Below are positions 57,573 to 64,000 of a stretch of DNA of 64,000 nucleotides, piece by piece (the stretch's first letter is position 1; every line of letters starts with the position of its first letter). The position numbers and the translations under genes were made by a program. Source of the stretch: Ignavibacteria bacterium RIFOXYC2_FULL_35_21. GTDB taxonomy: Bacteria; Bacteroidota; Ignavibacteria; Kapaibacteriales; UBA2268. The notes beneath the pieces are model-generated. The model saw nothing but the letters and a program-made list of their open reading frames with translations, had not been told where the DNA came from and did not search any database. The stretch spans positions 1 through 64,000 of the forward strand of contig MHAY01000018.1 in NCBI GenBank assembly GCA_001804705.1. The letters are read 5' to 3'.

Positions 57573-59891
57573 ATGACAAAAGATTTGAAAATAATTGGTA
57601 AGCCGACACCCAAGATTGATGCTAACATCCGGGTTACAGGGGAAGCCCGGTACGGGCATGATATTCTACTCCCAAATATGTTATATGGAGCAATCCTGAG
57701 AACAAAAGAGCCCGCTGCGGATATTATTTCAATTGATACATCAAAGGCTAAACAGTTGGATGGTGTTAAATGCGTTATTACTGCGGATGATGTAGATGTA
57801 AATAATATCAGCTACAGGAGAGACCATCCGATTTTAAAAAAAGGGCAAGTGAATTGTATTCGCGATGAAATTGCCGCTGTGGCGGCGACATCTAAGGAAA
57901 TTGCTCAAAAGGCACTCGAATTAATCGAGGTTGAATATAAAGTAAGGGAAGGTATTTTCGACCCGTTTGAAGCAATAAAGGAAAATGCTCCTCAAATAAA
58001 TATGTTCATTGACGGAAAATATACTAATAAAAATATTGCTGAGCAATTTCATTATGAACATGGCAACCTTGAGGAAGAAAAAGCGAGAAGCAAATATATA
58101 GTAAGCCACAGATATACTCTTCCACGGGTTACTCATTGCTGTATGGCAACGAGTAACATGACTGCCGATTACTCAAAAACAGACGGCAGATTAACTTTGT
58201 ACAGTACAACCCAGATTCCGTTTTTATACCAAAGAGACATTGCCAGGGCATTAAAAATGGAACCGTCAAAAATAAGAATAATACAAGTTGTTATCGGAGG
58301 TGGTTTCGGAAGCAAATTGGATATGTACCCTTATGAACCTATTTGTGCATTACTTTCGATGAAAAGCGGACAGCCTGTCCAACTCATTTTTTCAAGAGAG
58401 GAAGAATTTATTGCATCGCCGACACGCCAGACTATGGTTTATGATGTAACTGCCGGAGCGGATGAAAACGGAAGATTTACTTTCAGGGATGTAAAAGCTA
58501 TACTCGATAACGGTGCATACACATCATGGGGAGCAACGACTCCGTTTGTTATGATGCAGACATTTTCATCTTTGTACCAATGCCCTGCTTGCTGTTTTGA
58601 TTCAACTTCGGTCTATACAAATAATGTTTATGCAGGTTCATTCAGAGGATATGGTAATCCACAGGCTACTTTTGCTTTGGAAAGAACCATAGACCTTCTT
58701 GCCGAAGAAATCGGAATGAGTAAAGCAGAAATACGTTTAATAAATGCAAATTTTAAGGGAGAAATTACAAAGCAAGGTTTACACTTTAATACCTGTGGAC
58801 ATAAGGAAGCATTGGAAACTGTGATTAATAAGGTTAGAGATAGTTTAATAGAAATCCCCCGAACCCCCTTTGATAAAGGGGGAAAGAAACTTGAAGAAAG
58901 GTATAAGCGGGGTGTGGGTTATGCATCTATGCTACATGTTGGCGGCGGAGCAAAAATATATCCTTCAGACGGCTGTGGCACAACTCTCAAAATTGACCCC
59001 TTCGGCCATTTGATAATCATCACAGGTTCAAGTGAAATCGGGCAAGGCTCTGAGACTGTTCTCGCAATGATTGCTTCGGAGGAGTTGGGAATTGATATAT
59101 CAAAAATTAAAGTAATTAATACCGACACTGATATTAAACCCTGGGACGTTGGTGTTCATGCCTCGCGGACAACTTTTGTTGCAGGTAATTCTGTGCTTGG
59201 AGCTGTTAAAAAGTTAAAAGAGAAAATTTCTCCGAAAGCGGCTCAAATGTTAAAAACTAATATTGATGATTTGAATTATGAAAAGGGAATTATTAATTCT
59301 ATAAAAAATGGAAATTCAATTGAGCTTGATAAAGTTGTAAGAGCTATACACTTTAAAGAGCCGGGAGATTTATGTATTGACACATATTTCTTTGAGCCAA
59401 GCAGTGAATTTGCCGATAAAGAATTTAAGGGAAATATTTCGGGAGCTTATGCATTTGCCGCTCAGGCTGTTGAGGTCGAGGTTGATACATATACCGGAAT
59501 TGTAAAAGTTTTGGACGTTTATGTTGCTCAGGATGTAGGTAAGGTTTTAAATCCTCTCGGGCTGACAGGCCAGATCGAAGGTGGGGTTGTTATGGGTATG
59601 GGGTATGCATTACTCGAGGAATTAATAGTAGATAAGGGAATAATATTGAATCCCAATTTTCATAATTATAAAATTCCTACTGCAATGGATGTCCCGCGGA
59701 TTCATTTCTATCCGATTGAAACTGAAGATGCATTGGGCCCGTATGGTGCTAAAGGTGTTGGGGAAGCACCGTTGATTCCGACTGCACCGGCAATTGCAAA
59801 TGCCATTTCGGATGCAATCGGGATTCAAATTGATTCATTGCCTGTTTTACCCGAAAAAGTGCTTAGGGCTTTGGCGGAAAAAGCAAAGTGA
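57573..59891 (+). CDS. Molybdenum hydroxylase large (molybdopterin) subunit
   Basis: A 772-residue xanthine-oxidase-family catalytic subunit. Motifs: GGGFGSKLD (about 245), SFRGYGNPQATFALE (about 352), SSEIGQGSET (about 488) and the active-site Glu in GAKGVGEAPLIP (about 727-738). Residues about 428-438 (IPRTPFDKGGK) are encoded by a dispersed-repeat insertion with a 19-nt palindrome (58864-58882). Substrate not readable from sequence. Neighbouring IOR, HyuAB, mutase and CoA-transferase genes point to indoleacetate C2 hydroxylation rather than xanthine oxidation. Confidence 0.9.
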   Translation: MTKDLKIIGKPTPKIDANIRVTGEARYGHDILLPNMLYGAILRTKEPAADIISIDTSKAKQLDGVKCVITADDVDVNNISYRRDHPILKKGQVNCIRDEIAAVAATSKEIAQKALELIEVEYKVREGIFDPFEAIKENAPQINMFIDGKYTNKNIAEQFHYEHGNLEEEKARSKYIVSHRYTLPRVTHCCMATSNMTADYSKTDGRLTLYSTTQIPFLYQRDIARALKMEPSKIRIIQVVIGGGFGSKLDMYPYEPICALLSMKSGQPVQLIFSREEEFIASPTRQTMVYDVTAGADENGRFTFRDVKAILDNGAYTSWGATTPFVMMQTFSSLYQCPACCFDSTSVYTNNVYAGSFRGYGNPQATFALERTIDLLAEEIGMSKAEIRLINANFKGEITKQGLHFNTCGHKEALETVINKVRDSLIEIPRTPFDKGGKKLEERYKRGVGYASMLHVGGGAKIYPSDGCGTTLKIDPFGHLIIITGSSEIGQGSETVLAMIASEELGIDISKIKVINTDTDIKPWDVGVHASRTTFVAGNSVLGAVKKLKEKISPKAAQMLKTNIDDLNYEKGIINSIKNGNSIELDKVVRAIHFKEPGDLCIDTYFFEPSSEFADKEFKGNISGAYAFAAQAVEVEVDTYTGIVKVLDVYVAQDVGKVLNPLGLTGQIEGGVVMGMGYALLEELIVDKGIILNPNFHNYKIPTAMDVPRIHFYPIETEDALGPYGAKGVGEAPLIPTAPAIANAISDAIGIQIDSLPVLPEKVLRALAEKAK
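58864..58882. repeat. Intragenic palindrome in the molybdenum subunit gene
   Basis: CCCCCTTT-GAT-AAAGGGGG, an 8-bp stem with 3-nt loop in frame, encoding the core of TPFDKGG, a repeat-derived peptide seen in unrelated bacterial proteins. Confidence 0.85.
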
Positions 59892-60021
59892 ATTTTGAGT
59901 GTTTGGAGTTGAGTTGAAAATTGAAAATGTTGTGTGTTGGGTGTCATGTTTTGCATTTAATTAAATAATTTTTATTTGGTGATTTCTTAATTTTTCTGAT
60001 TTAAATATTAAAATAAAATAG

Positions 60022-60417
60022 ATGGAATCTACTTTCGACAATTCAGAAAAAGAGAGTTTTAAATATGAATATGTCGAGCTTGAAAATGGGAATATTCCTT
60101 TTATCAAATTTCTTGATTCACTAAGTATTATTGAAAAAGCTGAAATAATAGCTGCAATTGATGAATTATTAAATTGGCTTAATAAAAATGAAATTCCACC
60201 TCAAAATATTTCAAAACATTTAATGAATGGAATTTTTGAGCTTAGAGTTAAACATTTCAATAGAATTACACGTTCATTTTATTTCTATTCTATTGGAAAA
60301 ATTATTATCTTTACACATGGATTTATAAAGAAAACAAATAAAATTGATAGGAAGGAAATTGAGAAAGCTATAAGATATAAGAATATTTATTTGAAAAGGA
60401 TTCATAATGAAAACTAA
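60022..60417 (+). CDS. RelE/HigB-like (Gp49-type) toxin
   Basis: A 131-residue protein of the RelE/HigB superfamily. The segments GIFELRVKHFNRITRSFYFY and KIIIFTHGFIKKTNKIDRKEIEKA match the phage-Gp49-like toxins, including the basic/aromatic residues used for ribosome-dependent mRNA cleavage. Its stop overlaps the next gene by 11 nt. Confidence 0.88.
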   Translation: MESTFDNSEKESFKYEYVELENGNIPFIKFLDSLSIIEKAEIIAAIDELLNWLNKNEIPPQNISKHLMNGIFELRVKHFNRITRSFYFYSIGKIIIFTHGFIKKTNKIDRKEIEKAIRYKNIYLKRIHNEN

Positions 60418-60613
60418 TGCAGAAATATATTTTGAAGAACAAATGAAAAATCCGGAATTTCGAGTTAATTATTCTTTTGCAAGAGAGAAATTCAAATTAG
60501 AATTTATGCTCGAGAAACTTATTGAAAACATCAATAATGATTTTGAAAAAACTAAATTATTGAAGCAAGCAAAAAAAATTGAAAAGTATGTTTCAAGGAT
60601 TTGCTTAATTTAA
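60407..60613 (+). CDS. Antitoxin partner of the RelE/HigB-like toxin
   Basis: A 68-residue protein encoded directly after and overlapping the toxin gene, with a toxin-first order as in HigBA. Mostly helical (FEEQMKNPEFRVNYSFAREK...). No full helix-turn-helix is evident, so it may be a short or truncated HigA-type antitoxin. Confidence 0.7.
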   Translation: MKTNAEIYFEEQMKNPEFRVNYSFAREKFKLEFMLEKLIENINNDFEKTKLLKQAKKIEKYVSRICLI

Positions 60614-60639
60614 AAAATTATATAACTTTTAAATAATCA

Positions 60640-61530
60640 ATGGTTGATTTTGATGTTTTTACACCTGAAAACGTTGATGAATTGATTCGTGAAATTGATA
60701 ATAATCAATCTAATAATTTCAGGTTTGGTGCTGGTTATACCGACTTGCTGCTTGAATTGAGAAAGCAGTCAGGACCAAAAATTAATGTGATAAATTTATC
60801 AAAGCTCAAAGACCCAAAATTTTCCGCAATTGAAAAAACTAATGATTATATTAGAATCGGCTCACTTGTTACTGCAGGCGAAATTGTAAAAAATAAAGAA
60901 ATTCAGGAACTATATCCTGTGTTGCACCAAGCTGCAAATACACTTGCATCAAAACAAATCAGGCAGGTTGCTACTGTCGGCGGGAATATATGCACTGCAT
61001 CGCCTGCAGGAGATATGGCAACTGCGTTGGTTGCATTAGAAGCTATTTGCGAAATTTTATCAACAAAGAATGAAATTCGTGAAGTCCCGTTAAAAGAATT
61101 TATGACAGGTGTCAGAAAAACCACACTGAAAAAAAATGAAATATTACGAAGCATTTCGATACCCCTGAGATTCTTCGCTACGCTCAGAATGACAAAGAAT
61201 AAGAATTATTCTGATTTTATTAAAATCGGTACAAGGAAGTCAATGGAATGTGCTATCGTATCGTTAGCATATCACTTTCTGATTGACGATGAAGATAAAA
61301 TTCAATATGCAGGAATTGCAATTGGCTCATCTGCTCCTACAATTAAATTCACAAAATCTGCATGTGATTTTTTGATTGGAAAAAGAATAAAAGAATTAAA
61401 TGAAGATGATATTACTAATTTTGCTAATAAAGTCATCGAATATGCTACTCCGATATCCGACATACGTGGTTCGGAATGGTATAGGAAACAGGTATTATTC
61501 AATATCAGTAAAAGCATTTTGGAAGTCTAA
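60640..61530 (+). CDS. Molybdenum hydroxylase FAD-binding (medium) subunit
   Basis: A 296-residue FAD subunit of the xanthine-oxidase family. FAD motifs RFGAGYTDLLLE (about 29-40) and TVGGNICTASPAGDMAT (about 112-128) are intact. Residues about 176-185 (RFFATLRMT) are an in-frame insert derived from the GATTCTTCGCTACGCTCAG dispersed repeat (61166-61194). It lies 27 nt after the antitoxin gene. It completes the small/large/medium set with the genes at 54225 and 57573. Confidence 0.92.
   Translation: MVDFDVFTPENVDELIREIDNNQSNNFRFGAGYTDLLLELRKQSGPKINVINLSKLKDPKFSAIEKTNDYIRIGSLVTAGEIVKNKEIQELYPVLHQAANTLASKQIRQVATVGGNICTASPAGDMATALVALEAICEILSTKNEIREVPLKEFMTGVRKTTLKKNEILRSISIPLRFFATLRMTKNKNYSDFIKIGTRKSMECAIVSLAYHFLIDDEDKIQYAGIAIGSSAPTIKFTKSACDFLIGKRIKELNEDDITNFANKVIEYATPISDIRGSEWYRKQVLFNISKSILEV
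61166..61194. repeat. Dispersed repeat inside the FAD subunit gene
   Basis: CTGAGATTCTTCGCTACGCT followed by CAGAATGAC, with CTGAG/CTCAG and ATTCT/AGAAT arms. Same family as the core of the MITE-like elements at 32.0-32.4 kb; kept in frame. Confidence 0.85.
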
Positions 61531-61730
61531 GTAATTATTATTCTTACCTCTTTCTGAATAAAATGGAATATTCATTAATATAAAACAATAATCCGCCATA
61601 TTATAACTCAACATCATCATTATATCACCCCCACTTCAATTAAAATATACAATTGTTTCTTTCCACTTGATTTATTTATCTGAAATATTATTGAGTTTTT
61701 ATTTATTTTGTATTTATTGATTCATTAAAT
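61531..61730. other. AT-rich spacer before the aminotransferase gene
   Basis: 200 nt with no gene. TTTATTTATTTTGTATTTATTG upstream of the start codons could hold a promoter, but no consensus is clear. Confidence 0.35.
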
Positions 61731-63083
61731 ATGAATATTATGGGTAAAGAAATAAGAAAAGACACACCGATTAATTTTGAAATTGTAAAGAAGAATATCG
61801 GAATTTATGATGCAAAAAATATCAGCTTGGGCAATACAAGGATCGTTAGTAAAATAGTTGATAATATCGAAAGTGAAACCGGGGAAAAATTTATCCGCAT
61901 GGAAATGGGGGTTCCAGGAATAAGCCCGTCTGAAATCGGAATAAATGCCGAAATCAATGCTTTAAAAAATAATGTAGCGGGTATTTATCCTCCTGTTGAT
62001 GGACATTCCTTCCTGAAGAAAGAGATGTCGAGATTTGTAAAGTTATTTCTAAATATAGAAGTAAAGCCTGAAAACTGCTTCCCAACTGTCGGTTCAATCA
62101 ATGGTAGTTATGCTTCGTTTATGGTTGCTGGCAGAAGAATCAAAGAGAAAAACACTATTCTGTTTATTGACCCGGGTTTTCCACCACATAAAAAAATAGT
62201 CCGTATGTTAGGCCTTCAACAGGAATCTTTTGATGTTAATAATTACCGGGGCAAGGAATTAAAAGATAAATTAACTGAAAAGCTTAATAAAGGAAACATA
62301 GCTGCACTTCTCTATTCAAATCCTAACAACCCCACGTGGATTTGCTTCACCGATGAAGAACTAAAAATTATAAGTGATATTGCAAGGGAAAATAATATTA
62401 TCGTTATTGAAGACCTTGCATATTTGGGTATGGATTTCAGAAAGGATTATTCACATCCCGGGCAACCACCATATCAGCCTACAATAGCAAATTATATGGA
62501 TAATTATATATTGTTGATATCAGGCTCCAAAGCATTCAGCTATGCCGGGCAAAGAATTGGTATGTTAATTATCTCAGAAAATTTATCTAAATCGCACTTT
62601 AAGGATTTATTGGATTATTATACAAGTGATATTTTCAGTAATGCCCTTATTTACGAAACTATTTTTTTAACTACAGCAGGTGTTGCTCAATCCGTGCAAT
62701 ACGGCTTTAGTGAAATCCTTAGGGCGGCGAACGACGGTAAATACAATTTTGTGGATGATGTAAGGGTTTATGGTGAAAAAGCAGAAATAATGAAAAAAAT
62801 ATTTACCGATAACGGTTTTAAAATTGTATATGACATGGATGGGGATGTGCCTATTGCCGATGGATTTTATTTTACTGTCTCCTTCCCGGGATTTCATGGG
62901 GATGAATTGTCGGAAAAGCTTCTTTATTACGGTATCAGTAGTATTCCTTTGTCTTCAACCGGGAGCCTGAGGACAGAAGGTATCAGGGCTTGCGTTTCAC
63001 TTGTTCAAAAAGTGCAAATGCCGCAGTTGGAAAAAAGACTAAATGTATTTTATGGGCATTATAAAGAAAATATTATTGAATAA
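61731..63083 (+). CDS. PLP-dependent aminotransferase (class I/II), candidate tryptophan/aromatic aminotransferase
   Basis: A 450-residue fold-type I aminotransferase. YSNPNNPTW carries the conserved Asn for PLP. EDLAYLGMDFR follows, then SGSKAFSYAGQRIG with the Schiff-base Lys (near residue 266). An ATG three codons in is an alternative start. It is longer than typical aspartate aminotransferases. Placed at the end of the island, it would deaminate tryptophan to indolepyruvate for IorAB. Specificity is inferred from context only. Confidence 0.85.
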   Translation: MNIMGKEIRKDTPINFEIVKKNIGIYDAKNISLGNTRIVSKIVDNIESETGEKFIRMEMGVPGISPSEIGINAEINALKNNVAGIYPPVDGHSFLKKEMSRFVKLFLNIEVKPENCFPTVGSINGSYASFMVAGRRIKEKNTILFIDPGFPPHKKIVRMLGLQQESFDVNNYRGKELKDKLTEKLNKGNIAALLYSNPNNPTWICFTDEELKIISDIARENNIIVIEDLAYLGMDFRKDYSHPGQPPYQPTIANYMDNYILLISGSKAFSYAGQRIGMLIISENLSKSHFKDLLDYYTSDIFSNALIYETIFLTTAGVAQSVQYGFSEILRAANDGKYNFVDDVRVYGEKAEIMKKIFTDNGFKIVYDMDGDVPIADGFYFTVSFPGFHGDELSEKLLYYGISSIPLSSTGSLRTEGIRACVSLVQKVQMPQLEKRLNVFYGHYKENIIE

Positions 63084-63113
63084 TCCCGGTTTATTTAATG
63101 ATTGGAATTATTC

Positions 63114-63138
63114 TGGGTTCGAATCACACCCTCTCCGC
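63114..63138 (+). other. tRNA-Ser-like 3' end fragment, possible attachment-site scar
   Basis: TGGGTTCGAATC followed by ACACCCTCTCCGC resembles the T-arm plus 3' acceptor strand of a serine tRNA (CCTCTCC-G). No matching 5' half (GGAGAGG) exists upstream and the T-stem is imperfect, so it is not a functional tRNA gene. Such fragments are left where islands integrate into tRNA 3' ends. Confidence 0.3.
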
Positions 63139-63174
63139 TTAAATTTGTGAATAATTAATAATGAATAGTGAATA

Positions 63175-63816
63175 ATGAAAAAAATATTTGTTTTAATCTT
63201 GGTTTTATCTTTATTTCTTATAAATTTGAACTTATTTGCTGTTCAGACTAAGAAACCTGATTTTAAAAAGCTTCCGAAATATGAGAGCTTGCTTAAGAAA
63301 TTAAAGAAAGGAAATAAGGAAATAAACTATTTCGATTTGAGGATGAGTTTCACTCGCTCAAAGGATTATAAGCCATCAAATCCTGAACTTGATTCCCTTA
63401 GGAAAAATATGATTCAGGAATTAAATAGCAAAGAATACAAAAATGCAATAAAACTTGCTGATTCGATTCTCAGTAGAGAATATGTAGATATGTATGCACA
63501 TTACACCTGCTATTATGCTTATACTGCACTCGGCGATTCTGTTAAAGCATCATATCATGAGTATATCATGGACAGGCTTTTGAATTCTGTCGTAGAATCC
63601 GGTGATGGGAAATCCCAGGAATCTGCATTTCTTATTATTTCTTCAAATGAAGAATATTTCTTAATCTTTATTTATAAGCTTCAGGCCAAAGAGAAATCAT
63701 TCACAAATTTCAACGGTGAACCCATTGATGTATTCAAGGCTATTGACCCTGAAACCAAAGAATCTTTTGAATTGTATTTTAACACAAGCCTAATGATAAA
63801 TGAACGGAACAAATAA
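63175..63816 (+). CDS. Secreted DUF4919-like protein
   Basis: A 213-residue protein with a signal peptide (about 1-23, ending LFAVQ). The pattern INYFDLRMSFTRSKDYKPSN, then a helical TPR-like part (about 70-140) and IDVFKAIDPETKESFELYFNTSL resembles the DUF4919 family of Bacteroidota secreted proteins. Function unknown. It is beyond the tRNA-like fragment and is probably not part of the catabolic island. Confidence 0.65.
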   Translation: MKKIFVLILVLSLFLINLNLFAVQTKKPDFKKLPKYESLLKKLKKGNKEINYFDLRMSFTRSKDYKPSNPELDSLRKNMIQELNSKEYKNAIKLADSILSREYVDMYAHYTCYYAYTALGDSVKASYHEYIMDRLLNSVVESGDGKSQESAFLIISSNEEYFLIFIYKLQAKEKSFTNFNGEPIDVFKAIDPETKESFELYFNTSLMINERNK

Positions 63817-63906
63817 TTTGTCGTTTATCGATAAATCAATTAAATTCATTTTTATTTCGTATATTTAATATGTATGTAAAACTATAGGGGAAACAATTTC
63901 TTTTCA

Positions 63907-64000
63907 ATGGAATTTTTATTTATTGGAGTTTCGATTCTTTTCGGGGCTTTTGCTGCATTGGTTTCAGCCATATTATCCTCTCTTTCCCAAGAAAAGTTAA
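63907..64000 (+). CDS. Membrane protein, 5' end only (runs off the window)
   Basis: The first 31 codons encode a hydrophobic helix (FIGVSILFGAFAALVSAILS). GGGGAAAC lies about 15 nt upstream. Too little is visible to name a family; CNNM/TlyC-type proteins begin similarly but this is a guess. Confidence 0.45.
   Translation, partial: MEFLFIGVSILFGAFAALVSAILSSLSQEKL

Noticed and set aside
54225-61530. Xanthine dehydrogenase for purine degradation
   Set aside because: No other purine genes are present and the neighbours (IOR, HyuAB, B12 mutase, CoA-transferase) match indoleacetate metabolism instead; family membership alone does not give the substrate.
63114-63138. Functional tRNA-Ser gene
   Set aside because: Only the 3' part is present and the T-stem has mismatches; reported only as a possible fragment.

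Overview
The window is AT-rich and carries a type IX secretion C-terminal sorting domain (YPNPF...G near the end of the 889-residue protein at 4736-7405), Bacteroidota-type promoter elements, beta-barrel outer-membrane proteins and very repeat-rich intergenic DNA. This points to an anaerobic member of the Bacteroidota/Ignavibacteria/Kapabacteria (FCB) branch, probably uncultured. The taxonomic call is inference; no rRNA gene is present.

Layout. Positions 1-4.4 kb (minus strand): a slipin and an NfeD-type membrane protease with a beta-barrel protein between them, plus REP-like repeats. 4.7-7.4 kb (plus): a secreted beta-propeller protein with a T9SS tail. 8.1-15.7 kb (minus): outer-membrane protein, nickel-type permease with a His-rich loop, and a full hypE-D-C-F-B-A maturation set. 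15.9-16.6 kb (plus): a tandem, fused DsrC-like protein with a single CysB-type cysteine. 16.7-29.9 kb (minus): CBS protein, group 3 [NiFe] hydrogenase large subunit, cupin, ECF-like membrane protein, hydrogenase small subunit, MvhD, HdrA, an HdrD/CCG protein, a membrane ETF:menaquinone oxidoreductase (EMO-type), etfA, etfB and a cytidylate-kinase-like protein. Together these read as an electron-transfer island connecting H2, ferredoxin, ETF and the quinone pool. At 30.5 kb a solitary tyrosine recombinase marks the switch to the plus strand.

32.8-63.1 kb (plus) is a catabolic island. I read it as a tryptophan/indole-3-acetate route: aminotransferase, fused indolepyruvate:ferredoxin oxidoreductase, three-subunit molybdenum hydroxylase, HyuA/HyuB ATP-dependent lactamase, family III CoA-transferase, B12-dependent acyl-CoA mutase (two subunits) and an acyl-CoA dehydrogenase. 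This set matches, step for step, the anaerobic indoleacetate pathway known from Aromatoleum (indoleacetate -> 2-oxoindole-3-acetate -> 2-aminophenylsuccinate -> its CoA ester -> 2-aminobenzylmalonyl-CoA -> 2-aminocinnamoyl-CoA). Here an aminotransferase plus IOR appears to replace the CoA ligase, so tryptophan would be the natural substrate. FmdE-like, DUF364-like and ECF-like genes are embedded between hyuA and hyuB. A small upstream group (old-yellow-enzyme/FadH-like reductase, L2ATC-hydrolase-like protein, ferredoxin, truncated HgdB/BcrB-like protein) might act on later aromatic CoA intermediates. Electrons would leave as reduced ferredoxin (IOR) and reduced ETF (acyl-CoA dehydrogenase) and could be disposed of through the Mvh/Hdr/ETF/EMO machinery as H2 or menaquinol.

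The catabolic island is riddled with small accessory cassettes: a PIN toxin pair flanked by a duplicated 5' end of the acyl-CoA dehydrogenase gene, MNT/HEPN, BrnT/BrnA, a RelE/HigB-like pair, an orphan MNT gene, and two S23/Avd-like four-helix-bundle ORFs bounded by inverted repeats. Three pathway genes contain in-frame palindromic repeat peptides. A ~70-bp interspersed repeat made of two small hairpins with compensatory base changes occurs eight times, always in the orientation of neighbouring transcription.
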